Notes: a model not told the origin generated them from the letters alone. A DNA stretch of 64,000 bases from Nocardia shimofusensis NBRC 100134 (GCF_001613125.1 NZ_BDBT01000033.1:1-64000); one strand, 5' to 3'. Numbered from the stretch's first letter, positions 25,138 to 34,505 are shown. Made by a program: numbers and translations.

Positions 25138-26219
25138 GCAGTACCGAAAGAATTCGTGTCTTCCAGGTCGCGACCGGCAATCTCGGCACCGAGATGATCG
25201 GGCGCATCCGCGCGCATCCGGATCTGGAACTGGTGGGGCTGCATTGTTATTCGCCGGAGAAGGTCGGGCGTGACGCCGGTGAGATCGTCGGCATCGGCCC
25301 GATCGGAGTGATCGCCACCGGCTCGATCGAGGAGATCATCGCCGCCCGCCCCGATGTGCTCACCTTCCACGGTGTGTTCCCCGACGAAGACCTCTACGAG
25401 AAAGTCCTCGAGGCGGGCATCGACGTGGTCACCACGGCGGACTGGATCACCGGCTTCCACCGTGACAAGAACTATCCGCATCCCTCCGGCCGCAGGGTCA
25501 GCGAGATCATCCAGGCGGCGTGCGAGCGCGGCGGTGCGACGTTCTACGGCACCGGCATGAATCCGGGCCTGACCCAGATCCTCGGCATCGTGGGGTCCGC
25601 CGATGTGGCCGAGATCGAGAACGTGACCGTCACCGAATCGGTCGACGTCTCCTGTCATCATTCGGTGGACACCTGGAAGGCCGTCGGCTACGGCCGCCCG
25701 ATCGACGACCCGAGCATCCCGGACTCCCTCTACACCTTCACCGCCGTGTTCGCCGACTCGGTGCACCTGATGGCCGACGCCTTCGACCTCACCCTCGACG
25801 AGGTGAGCTTCGAGTACGAACTCGGCGCGTGCACCCGCGATGTGGACCTGGGCTGGTATCAGCTGCCGAAGGGGTCGCTGGGCGGCAGTTACATCAAGTA
25901 CCGGGGAATGGTGGACGGCGTGCCGCGGGTGGAGACGCACCTCGAGTGGCAGATGACCCCGCACACCGATCCGTCCTGGAAGATCCAGGGCTGCTACATC
26001 ACGCACATCACCGGCGATCCCAGCATCTACAGCAAACACATGATCTTCCCGCGCAAGGGCGTCGACCTGTCCGATCCCGCGAGCTTCGCCTCGATCGGCA
26101 TGACCGTCACCGGGCTGCCCGCCCTCAACTCGATAAGGTCGGTCGTCGCGGCCCCGCCCGGCATCGTCACCAGCAACGATCTGCCGCTGCGCGCGTTCGC
26201 GGGTCGTTTCCGACTCTGA
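25134..26219 (+). CDS. NAD(P)-binding dihydrodipicolinate-reductase-like protein
   Basis: A 361-aa Rossmann protein starting IRVFQVATGNLGTEMIGRI, a variant of the GxGxxG dinucleotide motif. It has the layout of the dihydrodipicolinate reductase N-terminal domain family and 2,4-diaminopentanoate-dehydrogenase-like enzymes common in actinobacteria. It contains GTGMNPGLTQIL, frequent in this family. Coupled by ATGA to the Rieske oxygenase; probably the next catabolic step, perhaps on an aldehyde, ketone or amine. Substrate unknown. Confidence 0.75.
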   Translation: MSSTERIRVFQVATGNLGTEMIGRIRAHPDLELVGLHCYSPEKVGRDAGEIVGIGPIGVIATGSIEEIIAARPDVLTFHGVFPDEDLYEKVLEAGIDVVTTADWITGFHRDKNYPHPSGRRVSEIIQAACERGGATFYGTGMNPGLTQILGIVGSADVAEIENVTVTESVDVSCHHSVDTWKAVGYGRPIDDPSIPDSLYTFTAVFADSVHLMADAFDLTLDEVSFEYELGACTRDVDLGWYQLPKGSLGGSYIKYRGMVDGVPRVETHLEWQMTPHTDPSWKIQGCYITHITGDPSIYSKHMIFPRKGVDLSDPASFASIGMTVTGLPALNSIRSVVAAPPGIVTSNDLPLRAFAGRFRL

Positions 26220-26475
26220 CGCCCACCCTCACCCGCCGGCGCACAGCCGGTCCATCAGGGCCACCGGGACTGCCAGATCGCGCCCCTCGACGGCGCCCGC
26301 CGCGTCCCGCGCACCGAGGGCATCGGCGTCCTCGGGGCCGATCCATGACGCGGATGTCGACTGGCGACGCCGCAGCCGATGCGGATTGCCCGCCGATTGC
26401 GATAACCATGATGGACGACTGACCAGATGAGCGCTACCGTCGGATCTCCGGCGGACGAGGAGAGGGAGCTTTCAC

Positions 26476-27903
26476 ATGGCGGTGGCGAATCCCGGAGGCG
26501 CGGACGTGGGCGCCGACCTCGGGCTGTCGGAGCTGGCCGCGGCGCTCGCGACGGGCACGGTGAGTTCGGTCGCGGCGGTGGGCGCGGCGCTGGAGCGGAT
26601 CGAAGCGAGCCAGCCCGGACTCAACGCGTTCCGGGTCGTGCGGCGGGACGCGGCGCTCGCGGAGGCCGCCGAAGCGGATCGGCGGATCGCGGCGGGTGAG
26701 CGGCTGCCGCTGCTCGGTGTGCCGATCGCGGTGAAGGACGACACCGATATCGCGGGCGAATCGACGGCGTTCGGCTGCGGGGGCGACTTCCCCGTGGCGA
26801 CCGAGGACGCGGAGTCGGTGCGGCGGCTGCGGGCGGCGGGGGCGGTGATCGTCGGCAAGACCACCACCTGCGAGCTCGGCCAGTTGCCGTTCACCAGCGG
26901 TGCGGCATTCGGGTACACCCGCAATCCGTGGAGTGCCGAGCACACTCCGGGCGGCTCGTCCGGTGGCTCGGCAGCCGCTGTCGCCGCCGGGCTGGTGCCG
27001 GCCGCGCTCGGGTCCGACGGGGCGGGATCGGTGCGCATCCCCTCGGCGTGGACGCACCTGGTGGGGATCAAACCGCAGCGCGGGCGCATCTCCACGTGGC
27101 CGTCGGCCGAGGCGTTCAACGGGCTCACGGTGAACGGTCCGATCGCGCGCACCGTGGCCGACGCGGCCCTGCTCCTGGACGTTGCGGCCGGTCCGCACGC
27201 GGGCGATCTGCATACTCCCGCGCCGATCCGGGTGAGCGAGGCGGTCGGGCGCGATCCGGGAAAGCTCAGAATCGCGCTGTCGCTGAACATTCCGTTCACC
27301 GCGACGAAGACCGCGCTCGATCCGGAGGTCGCCGAAGCCGTCCACTCGATCGCCGCCACCCTGCGCGCGCTCGGCCACACGGTCACCGTCGCCGACCTGC
27401 ACTACGGGCTGCTCATGGGAGCGTCGTTCCTACCGCGCTCGATGGCGGGCATCCGCGATGTGTACCAGCGCATGCCCGGTGCGGTGGTGGACCCGCGCAC
27501 GGTGGCCAATGCCCGGCTCGGCCGGGTGCTCGGCGGGCCGGTGCTGGCCGCGGCGCGACAGGCCGAGAAGGTGCTGCACCGGCGCATCGGCGGGTTCTTC
27601 CGCGACTACGACGTGGTGCTCGCGCCGACCACCGCCACCGCCGCGCCGCGTGTGGAGGAGATCGACGGGATCGGGGTGAACGCGACCAACTCGCTGATCA
27701 CGGCGGCCTGTCCGTACGCCTGGCCGTGGAATGTGCTCGGTTGGCCGAGTGTGAACGTGCCCGCCGGCTTCACCGCGGGTGGGCTGCCGGTGGGAGCGCA
27801 GTTGATGGGGCCGGACTCCTCCGAGCCGCTGCTGGTCTCGCTGGCCGCGCAGGTGGAGGCCGAGCGGCACTGGGAGCGGGAACGGCCACGGGCGTGGTGG
27901 TGA
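26476..27903 (+). CDS. amiA2: Amidase signature family hydrolase (AmiA2-like)
   Basis: A 475-aa amidase signature enzyme. The Ser-cisSer-Lys triad is present: Lys in GVPIAVKDDTD and the Gly/Ser-rich TPGGSSGGSAAAVAAGLVP with a downstream GSDGAGSVRIPSAW containing the nucleophile serine. It cleaves a carboxamide, but substrate cannot be predicted. It matches Rv2363 by position (between recO and era). A strong ribosome site, GAGGAGAGGGAG, precedes the ATG. Confidence 0.88.
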   Translation: MAVANPGGADVGADLGLSELAAALATGTVSSVAAVGAALERIEASQPGLNAFRVVRRDAALAEAAEADRRIAAGERLPLLGVPIAVKDDTDIAGESTAFGCGGDFPVATEDAESVRRLRAAGAVIVGKTTTCELGQLPFTSGAAFGYTRNPWSAEHTPGGSSGGSAAAVAAGLVPAALGSDGAGSVRIPSAWTHLVGIKPQRGRISTWPSAEAFNGLTVNGPIARTVADAALLLDVAAGPHAGDLHTPAPIRVSEAVGRDPGKLRIALSLNIPFTATKTALDPEVAEAVHSIAATLRALGHTVTVADLHYGLLMGASFLPRSMAGIRDVYQRMPGAVVDPRTVANARLGRVLGGPVLAAARQAEKVLHRRIGGFFRDYDVVLAPTTATAAPRVEEIDGIGVNATNSLITAACPYAWPWNVLGWPSVNVPAGFTAGGLPVGAQLMGPDSSEPLLVSLAAQVEAERHWERERPRAWW

Positions 27904-27922
27904 GCGCCCGAGGTATCGAGCA

Positions 27923-30790
27923 TCAGGGGGCAGGGGCCGGGGAAGCCGGTCCTTCCCAGTTCTCGAGGCCGCTGCCGGTACCCGTGGGGCATCCGGTGCC
28001 GTTCGTGGTGCGGGGGTGGGTCAACAGGCATTGATGCGGTTCCTGCGTGCTCACGGGGTCGATGACCAGGACCGCGAGTGAGGCCGTTTCCGCAGTCCGC
28101 CCGGCCGTGAAGTCGAGTCGCCCCGTCGCCCCCGGGTACGAGATCTCGCGCAGCGCGATGGCGATCGCGGCGCGACTGGGCATGCTGCCGTTGAACTTAC
28201 GCACAGCGCTCATGAGCAGACTGCCCGCGTCGAATCCCAGCCCGAGCCGATCGCCCGCCCAGGACGGCTGGTACGGCTCCGGTTCCTCACGCAGGTCGTC
28301 GAGCTCCTTGTCCAGTCCTTGAAGCACCTGCCGGATGGAGTAGCACAGATTCGCCTGCTCTGGCGGCATCGGCCGGCCGCCCACCGAGGTCTCGCCTCTC
28401 AGGCACGGCTGCTTGGCGAGGATCAACGGCGCGGCCTTGGCCACGTAGCGGACGGTCAGGTTCGGCGGCAGGCTCTCGGCCGGATCATTGATGATCACGC
28501 GGGTGAGCGTGTCGTTGCCGAGGATCGGCGGACCGTCGACGCCAGGGCAGGCGCGGACGACCGCATCGGCGAAGGCGGAGAAGTCGACGTTGCGTCCGGC
28601 GTAGAACAACAGCGTCTCCTTGGCCTCCCGATCTTTCGAATTCTCCGGATCGAAATCGGGGCTCCGGCAGGGCAGCTCGATGTCGTTGAGCTCTTTCTGC
28701 TCCTTCCAGGTCTCTTCACCGACAGAGAACCCGCCCAGCTCCTCTTTCAGATCATCGATGAGATTCGCGACATAGCGGTCGCCGGGCACTTCCGGGTAGT
28801 ACAGAACCATCCGTCGATAGCGTTGCCTGCCATCCGGATAGGTCGCGCCTCTGACGTAGTCGGCGACGAGCCGGGCGTGGGTCGCGTTGCTGGGCGATGC
28901 CTGGAAGTACAGCGGCGACGCGTTCTTCATCTCGTCGGCCGTCAACGTCGTTGCCATGACGGGAATCCCGAGTTCGCCCAGCCGCGTGATGGCCTGGTGA
29001 GTCTGGTCGCTACTGCGGTCCATGCCGACCACACCGAGCACCGTGGGATCGTCATCGAACAGTTCCCGCAGATGGTTGTCCACCACCCATCGGGCCTGGT
29101 TCATCTCCGTGCCGCCGTTGGCGATCACCACCCGCAGCAACGGCCCGGTCTCCCGAGGCTTGTTCAGGACCAACTGTTGCTGTGCTGCGAGTCCGGCCAA
29201 TTCCTCTGCCTGGGCGAGCGGGTAGCGGTCGTGAGGTCGGGGGAAGCTCAGACCGGCGAAGTACACCACGGTCACCAGTCGCCGTTCCGAATCGGCACGG
29301 AGTTCATTCTCCGCCTCGGCGTTCAGGCGGAAGATGTGCCGCTGCACAGCGATCAGTTCGGGATCGTCGCCGAACAACTGGCCGGGGCCCGCGCTGTATC
29401 CGACACACTCGCCCTCCCGCATGGCCACCGAGACACCCGACGTCCACGGCCAGTGTGAGCACGCCGCTCCGCGCAGCGGCGGCACATACACCAACGCCGC
29501 CGCCACCAGCAGGATCACCGGCACCAGCACCGATGCCGCGACGAACCAGCGGCGAGCCGCCAGCGGCGGCGACGGGGGTACGGCGAGGTGGGCGTAGCGG
29601 GGATCGCGCAGGCAGCCGTCCAGCGGATCGGGCAGGCGCACCCGCAGCGGCAGGTACCAGGCGTAGGACAGCCGGTTGGTGCGCATGTGGTCGATATTGC
29701 GCAACCAGCGCTGCAGCGGGTCCGGCTCCTGACCGGAGGACGGCCGATCGAGGAGACCTTCCAGGGTGTCGAGGTTCGTCAGGTCGCCGATGCGGGCGAG
29801 GTCGCGGACCGGCGGGCGAGCGGGCGGGGACTCCAGACAGGCCAGCACGACCAGCGGATCGGAAAGGCCGGTTTCGTTGCGAATGTCGTTGATCCTGGCC
29901 AGCAGTCGCGCGCCCGCGCTGTCCGGTGCGACCGGCCCGAGCAGTGCGACCGGGTAGGCCGTGCGCCGCCACCCCGACGGGCGCCAGACGGGGCGGCGGT
30001 AGGCATCGCGCAGGTCCTCCAGGAACGCGTGGACGAGCAGCTTGGCGATCTGCTCCTCGTTCTCGTCGCTGCGGCCGGAGGCGGTGAGGCGGGTGGCGAA
30101 ACCCAGGAAACTGTCGGAGAGTTCGGGGGCAAGGTAGCGCTGGTGCATGAACCAGCGGGTCACCTTGGACATGCCGGGGATGCGGCCGCTGATCCACAGC
30201 CACAACCGCAGCACCGGCCACAGGGCGAACACACCGAACACCACGCGCGAGACGATGTCGCCCGCGGCGGCCTCGCTGGCGTCACCCGCGGAAGAGCTGG
30301 CGGGCGAGCCACTACGCAGCAGCTTCGGCAGCCGGGCGCGCAGTTCCACCGCCGCTTCGGTCTCGTCGCTGGTCACCCGCTGGCGGGTCAGCCAATCGGC
30401 GGTGCGGTACCGGGGGAACCGGATCGGGCCCATCGCGGTGTCATCGGTGGAGAAGCCCTCGACGAGGCGTTGCAGGATCGGCAGGCAATGGCCCTCGATC
30501 TCCTCGCCGGTGGCGTTGGGGTCGGGGGCGAGGGCATCCGGGGGCAGGTCGGCGGCCGAGAGATCGACTCGCGCACGCGGAGTCGCGCGCCGGCCGCCGG
30601 ATTCGCCCAGCCAGCGGTAGATCTCGACGAGCAGCGCGCTGCTCGCGGGCGTGCCGATCAGGCCGATGACGGGCCGCGGTAACGGTCGTCTGCGGCGAAT
30701 CATCGTGCGCAGCACCCGGGGTCTGGAATCCGGGACGTTCAGCGCTCGCACGAGTTCGAGCAGTTTGCCGATGTCGTTCGCCTCGGACAC
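27923..30790 (-). CDS. Large membrane fusion: degenerate P-loop-like N-terminus plus periplasmic-binding domain
   Basis: A 955-aa protein not matching a single classical family. Residues 40-54 (PVIGLIGTPASSALL) look like a P-loop whose Lys/Ser are lost. Residues 180-202 and 415-436 are hydrophobic, the second being a clear transmembrane helix. The rest (about 500-930) resembles a type I periplasmic binding protein of the branched-chain amino acid type (for example VLGVVGMDRSSDQTHQAI and GIPVMATTLTADEMKNASP). Such fusions occur in Streptomyces and relatives as presumed sensors. GTG at 30790 follows GGGGGAGG. It breaks the amiA2-era order seen in mycobacteria. Confidence 0.65.
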   Translation of the reverse strand: MSEANDIGKLLELVRALNVPDSRPRVLRTMIRRRRPLPRPVIGLIGTPASSALLVEIYRWLGESGGRRATPRARVDLSAADLPPDALAPDPNATGEEIEGHCLPILQRLVEGFSTDDTAMGPIRFPRYRTADWLTRQRVTSDETEAAVELRARLPKLLRSGSPASSSAGDASEAAAGDIVSRVVFGVFALWPVLRLWLWISGRIPGMSKVTRWFMHQRYLAPELSDSFLGFATRLTASGRSDENEEQIAKLLVHAFLEDLRDAYRRPVWRPSGWRRTAYPVALLGPVAPDSAGARLLARINDIRNETGLSDPLVVLACLESPPARPPVRDLARIGDLTNLDTLEGLLDRPSSGQEPDPLQRWLRNIDHMRTNRLSYAWYLPLRVRLPDPLDGCLRDPRYAHLAVPPSPPLAARRWFVAASVLVPVILLVAAALVYVPPLRGAACSHWPWTSGVSVAMREGECVGYSAGPGQLFGDDPELIAVQRHIFRLNAEAENELRADSERRLVTVVYFAGLSFPRPHDRYPLAQAEELAGLAAQQQLVLNKPRETGPLLRVVIANGGTEMNQARWVVDNHLRELFDDDPTVLGVVGMDRSSDQTHQAITRLGELGIPVMATTLTADEMKNASPLYFQASPSNATHARLVADYVRGATYPDGRQRYRRMVLYYPEVPGDRYVANLIDDLKEELGGFSVGEETWKEQKELNDIELPCRSPDFDPENSKDREAKETLLFYAGRNVDFSAFADAVVRACPGVDGPPILGNDTLTRVIINDPAESLPPNLTVRYVAKAAPLILAKQPCLRGETSVGGRPMPPEQANLCYSIRQVLQGLDKELDDLREEPEPYQPSWAGDRLGLGFDAGSLLMSAVRKFNGSMPSRAAIAIALREISYPGATGRLDFTAGRTAETASLAVLVIDPVSTQEPHQCLLTHPRTTNGTGCPTGTGSGLENWEGPASPAPAP

Positions 30791-30941
30791 TCGACGGCCT
30801 CCCCCACCTGGTGAAACCGCGGGCCGCATATGAAATTGTGCCCGCGTGTAACCGGCGACTGTACCGCCCCACGGCCCGACCGGCACCCCGATCCACCGGC
30901 TCGATCACCGGACGATACTGCGCCGTAACCGTTCCCGCGGG

Positions 30942-31856
30942 TCAGAAGCCCAGCTTGCCGAGCTGCTTGGGGTCGCGCTGCCAGTCCTTGGCGACCTTCA
31001 CGTGCAGGTGCAGGTATATCCGCACGCCGAGAATGCTCTCGATCTGTTTGCGGGCGTTGGTACCTACCTCCTTGAGCCGCGCGCCGCCCTTGCCGATGAC
31101 GATCGCCTTCTGGCTGGGCCGCTCCACATACAGCAGCGCGTGCACGTCGAGCATGTCCTCGTTCTCCTCGCGCGGGAGAACCTCCTCGATCACCACCGCC
31201 AGCGAGTGCGGCAGTTCGTCGCGCACGCCCTCGAGCGCGGCTTCGCGGATGAGCTCGGCCATGAGGGTTTCCTCGGGCTCGTCGGTCAGCTCCCCGTCGG
31301 GGTAGAAGGCCGGGCCCTCGGGCATCTTCGAGGCGATCACATCGACGAGCACCTCGACCTGCTCGCCCTTGACCGCCGACACCGGAACCACATCGGCCTC
31401 CGGGCCCAGCAGTTGCGAGACCGCCATCAGCTGATGGGCGACCTGGTCACGGCTCACCTTGTCGATCTTGGTGACCACGCCGAGCACAGTGGTCTTCGGC
31501 GCCATCTGCCGGATCTGCTGCACGATCCAGCGGTCACCGGGACCGATCTTCTCGTCGGCCGGGATGCAGATGGCGATCACGTCGACCTCGGAATAGGTGT
31601 CGCGCACGAGATCGTTGAGCCGCTGGCCGAGCAGGGTCCGCGGTCGGTGCAGACCCGGGGTGTCGACCAGGATCAGCTGGGTGTGCTCGCGATGCACGAT
31701 GCCGCGGATGGTGTGGCGGGTGGTCTGCGGACGCGAGGAGGTGATGGCGATCTTCGCCCCCACCAACGCATTGGTCAGCGTGGACTTGCCGGTGTTGGGC
31801 CGGCCGACGAAACAGACGAAACCGGACCGGAATTCGGCCGGGGACTTGTCAGCCAC
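30942..31856 (-). CDS. era: GTPase Era
   Basis: A 304-aa ribosome-maturation GTPase that binds 16S rRNA. G1 is GRPNTGKS, G2/G3 include DTPGLHRPRT, G4 is TKID. A C-terminal KH domain carries VIGKGGARLKEVGTNARKQ. GTG at 31856 gives the usual length and overlaps the stop of the upstream gene by 8 bases; the frame continues upstream through the repeats of that gene, which is not part of Era. Part of the phoH-ybeY-corC-cda-era run. Confidence 0.95.
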   Translation of the reverse strand: MADKSPAEFRSGFVCFVGRPNTGKSTLTNALVGAKIAITSSRPQTTRHTIRGIVHREHTQLILVDTPGLHRPRTLLGQRLNDLVRDTYSEVDVIAICIPADEKIGPGDRWIVQQIRQMAPKTTVLGVVTKIDKVSRDQVAHQLMAVSQLLGPEADVVPVSAVKGEQVEVLVDVIASKMPEGPAFYPDGELTDEPEETLMAELIREAALEGVRDELPHSLAVVIEEVLPREENEDMLDVHALLYVERPSQKAIVIGKGGARLKEVGTNARKQIESILGVRIYLHLHVKVAKDWQRDPKQLGKLGF

Positions 31857-32295
31857 CGTTGGCCTCCGAGCCCGCTGTCGCGGTGTCCGCGAACGGGCCT
31901 TCGGCCGCGGTGTCGTCATGCGCACCTTCGGCCGCGGTGTCGTCATGCGCACCTTCGGCCGCGGTGTCGTCGAGGACATCGAACACGATGCCCGCCTGGT
32001 CGGCGAAGATGATCCGTGCCGACGGGGACACCTCCCGCACGGCGGAGACGCCCGGGTCGGAGAACCTCGCGCCGATCATCACGGCCGCCTCGAAACCCTC
32101 GGCGCCGCTGGAGATCGCGGCCGCCACGGCCGCCTGCAAGGCGCTCAGCCGCAATACCGACAGCGTCACCTCGCCCGCGGCGTAGGTGCGGCCTTCGGTG
32201 TCGCGCACCGCCGCGCCCGCGGTCCCGCCGGTGCGGCCGAGCGCGCCGCGCGCCAGCACGTGCAGCTTGCTGTCCTCGGCGTCCAATTCGATCAT
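31849..32295 (-). CDS. Cytidine-deaminase-like protein lacking the zinc site
   Basis: A 148-aa protein with a cytidine deaminase fold signature but no zinc ligands. Where active enzymes have C/H-A-E it reads RLSALQAAVAAAISSG, and where they have PCxxC it reads DPGVSAVREVSPSARI. The same gene sits between corC-like and era in mycobacteria (Rv2365c by position), so the role is conserved but is probably not deamination. The C-terminal tail has a nine-residue repeat EGAHDDTAA encoded by 27-bp direct repeats. Confidence 0.65.
   Translation of the reverse strand: MIELDAEDSKLHVLARGALGRTGGTAGAAVRDTEGRTYAAGEVTLSVLRLSALQAAVAAAISSGAEGFEAAVMIGARFSDPGVSAVREVSPSARIIFADQAGIVFDVLDDTAAEGAHDDTAAEGAHDDTAAEGPFADTATAGSEANGG
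31898..31972. repeat. 27-bp tandem repeat in the deaminase-like gene tail
   Basis: Two full copies (31898-31924, 31925-31951) and one partial copy of a 27-bp unit starting CCTTCGGCCGCGGTGTCGTC. In frame it encodes repeats of EGAHDDTAA at the protein C-terminus, just before the era start. Confidence 0.85.
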
Positions 32296-33755
32296 TGGCT
32301 TTCTCCGTCCTCATCGTGTCCCGCGGGGTTCGGCGCGGCGGGCTGATCCCGCTGCGAGCCGTCGCCCTGTGTGCTGCCGTCGCCCCGGGTGCCGCCACTG
32401 CCCTGGGTGGTGCTATTTCCCTGAGCGCCGCCACTGCCCTGGGCGCCGTCCTTGCCCTGAGCGCCGTCCTTACCGCGCGCCGACTCCGGCTCGCGTTGCT
32501 TCTCGCTCGCTCTGCGCACCATCACCGTGTGCACCCGCATCCGGCCGCGCGCGTCCGGGCCGCCCTCACCACGTAACACCAGCCCGTAGGCCTGCACTTT
32601 CGACCCGGGCAGCGGCACACGGCCCAGCTCGTGCGCGAGCAGTCCGCCGACGGTGTCGACGTCCTCGTCCTCGATCTCCATGCCGAACAGCTCACCGAGA
32701 TCTTCCACCGTCAGCCGCGCCGAGACACGGAAACGGCCGTCACCGAGATCTTCCACCGGCGCGATCTCGTGGGTGTCGTATTCGTCGGCGATCTCGCCCA
32801 CGATCTCCTCGAGCACGTCCTCGATGGTCACCAGCCCGGCGATGCCGCCGTATTCGTCGACCAGCAGGGCCATGTGGTTGCGGCGGCGCTGCATCTCGTC
32901 CAGCAGCGCGTCCAGCGGCTTGGAGTCGGGCATGAACACCGCGGGGCGCATCACCTCGCGAACCCTCACCTTCCGGCTGCGATCGGCGTAGGTCACCAGA
33001 TCCTTGAGGTAGACCACGCCGAGGATGTCGTCGACGTTCTCACCGATCACCGGGATGCGGGAGTGTCCGCTGCGCACCGCCAGCGACATGGCCTGCGCGG
33101 CGGTCTTGGTCGCTTCGATCCACACCATCTCGGTGCGCGGCACCATCACCGCGCGCGCGGGGGTGTCGCCGAGTTCGAACACCGACTGGATCATCCGGCG
33201 TTCCTCGTCGGCCACCACGCCGCGCTCCCCCGCCAGCTCCACGACCTCGCGCAACTCGATCTCCGAGGCGAACGGCCCGTTGCGGAACCCCTTACCGGGG
33301 GTGATCGCGTTGCCGAGCAGGATCAGCAGCCGCGACAGCGGGCTGAGCACCGCGCCGATGAACTGCAGCGGCAGCGCGGCGGCCAGCGACAGCGAGTATG
33401 CGTGCTGGCGACCGAGTGTACGGGGGCCGACGCCGATCACCACGTAGTCCACCAGCACCATGACCGCGGCCGTGACGAGCAGGGCGACGGTGTCGGCCCA
33501 GACCTTCATCAGCGCGGCGGCCAGCAGCACGGTGGCGCCGATCTCGGACGAGACCCGCAGCAGCACCATGAGATTCACGTACCGGGCGCGATCGGCGACG
33601 ATGCGGGTCAGCCGAGCCGCGCCGGGACGTTCGGCGCGCACCATATCCCCCAGGCGCGCGGGCGAGATGGTGTTCAACGCGGAGTCGAGACCGGCGAAGA
33701 GCCCGCCGAGCGGCACCAGCAGTACCGCGAGCACTATCAGTACCGGAGCACTCAC
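32292..33755 (-). CDS. CBS-domain CNNM/CorC-like membrane protein
   Basis: A 487-aa protein of the hemolysin/CorC family. It has an N-terminal CNNM membrane domain (three to four helices, about residues 1-150), a CBS pair (VMVPRTEMVW... and VMRPAVFMPDSKPLD...), and a transporter-associated C-terminal domain. The last 65 residues are a Gly/Gln/Ser-rich low-complexity tail (KDGAQGKDGAQGSGGAQG). These proteins are linked to Mg2+/Co2+ homeostasis. Its start overlaps the ybeY stop by four bases. Confidence 0.88.
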   Translation of the reverse strand: MSAPVLIVLAVLLVPLGGLFAGLDSALNTISPARLGDMVRAERPGAARLTRIVADRARYVNLMVLLRVSSEIGATVLLAAALMKVWADTVALLVTAAVMVLVDYVVIGVGPRTLGRQHAYSLSLAAALPLQFIGAVLSPLSRLLILLGNAITPGKGFRNGPFASEIELREVVELAGERGVVADEERRMIQSVFELGDTPARAVMVPRTEMVWIEATKTAAQAMSLAVRSGHSRIPVIGENVDDILGVVYLKDLVTYADRSRKVRVREVMRPAVFMPDSKPLDALLDEMQRRRNHMALLVDEYGGIAGLVTIEDVLEEIVGEIADEYDTHEIAPVEDLGDGRFRVSARLTVEDLGELFGMEIEDEDVDTVGGLLAHELGRVPLPGSKVQAYGLVLRGEGGPDARGRMRVHTVMVRRASEKQREPESARGKDGAQGKDGAQGSGGAQGNSTTQGSGGTRGDGSTQGDGSQRDQPAAPNPAGHDEDGESQ

Positions 33756-34306
33756 GCGGGGCCCAGCGCGTCACCCGGCGTCGTGAAACCCGCCTTACCG
33801 AGCAGTCGCGCGTCACGCTCGGCGAGTTCGGCCCGGCGCGCCGCTTCCCGCAAGCTCTCGTACCACTCCTCGAGCAGCCTGGCCTGCAGCTCGAACATCT
33901 CCTTCTCCTCCTCCGGCTCGGCATGGTCGTAGCCGAGCAGGTGCAGGACGCCGTGCACGGTCAGCAGCGCGAGCTCGTGGTCGAGCGAATGCTCCGCCTT
34001 GTGCGCCTGGGCCGCGGCGAACTCCGGGCACAGCACGATGTCGCCGAGCATCGACGGCCCCGGCTCCGGGCTGTCCGGGCGTCCGCCCGGCTCCAGCTCG
34101 TCCATCGGGAAGGACATCACGTCGGTAGGGCCGGGCAGATCCATCCACCGCATGTGCAGATCCGCCATGGTGTCGAGATCGACGAGCACCATCGACAGCT
34201 CTGCCGCCGGGTGGACGTCCATCCGCGCGATCACGAAGCGCGCGACACTGACCAGATCTTCCTCGGGTACGTCCACGCCCGATTCGTTGGCGATCTCGAT
34301 GCTCAC
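33752..34306 (-). CDS. ybeY: Endoribonuclease YbeY
   Basis: A 184-aa metal-dependent RNase for 16S rRNA 3'-end maturation and ribosome quality control. The zinc motif HGVLHLLGYDH is intact. The GTG at 34306 gives the standard length; the frame goes further upstream through a Cys/Pro-rich segment without support. It lies downstream of phoH, as in nearly all actinobacteria, although a hairpin separates the two. Confidence 0.93.
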   Translation of the reverse strand: MSIEIANESGVDVPEEDLVSVARFVIARMDVHPAAELSMVLVDLDTMADLHMRWMDLPGPTDVMSFPMDELEPGGRPDSPEPGPSMLGDIVLCPEFAAAQAHKAEHSLDHELALLTVHGVLHLLGYDHAEPEEEKEMFELQARLLEEWYESLREAARRAELAERDARLLGKAGFTTPGDALGPA

Positions 34307-34465
34307 CTGATCAGGGTATTCGGTGCGGTCGGACACGTCCCGACCGGCTCGCGGCATCGGGCATCCGGATAGACACAACCGTCACGATGGTCACCACTAC
34401 TGCGGGAATCCGAGCGCTGTCCCGGACGGTTCCTGGTCGGACTTTCCGGCCTGCCCGGACACGCC

Positions 34466-34497
34466 GAAGCGACCCCGTCCGAAGACAGGGCCGCTTC
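34466..34497 (-). terminator. Hairpin after phoH
   Basis: On the minus strand GAAGCGGCCC pairs with GGGTCGCTTC (one G-T pair) around a 12-nt loop, in the phoH-ybeY gap. It may terminate part of the phoH transcripts before ybeY. Confidence 0.5.
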
Positions 34498-34505
34498 AGG
34501 CGCGG

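Noticed and set aside
31857..31979. N-terminal extension of Era with repeated TTPRPKVRM
   Set aside because: It is the out-of-frame reading of the 27-bp repeats of the upstream gene; Era from GTG 31856 has normal length.
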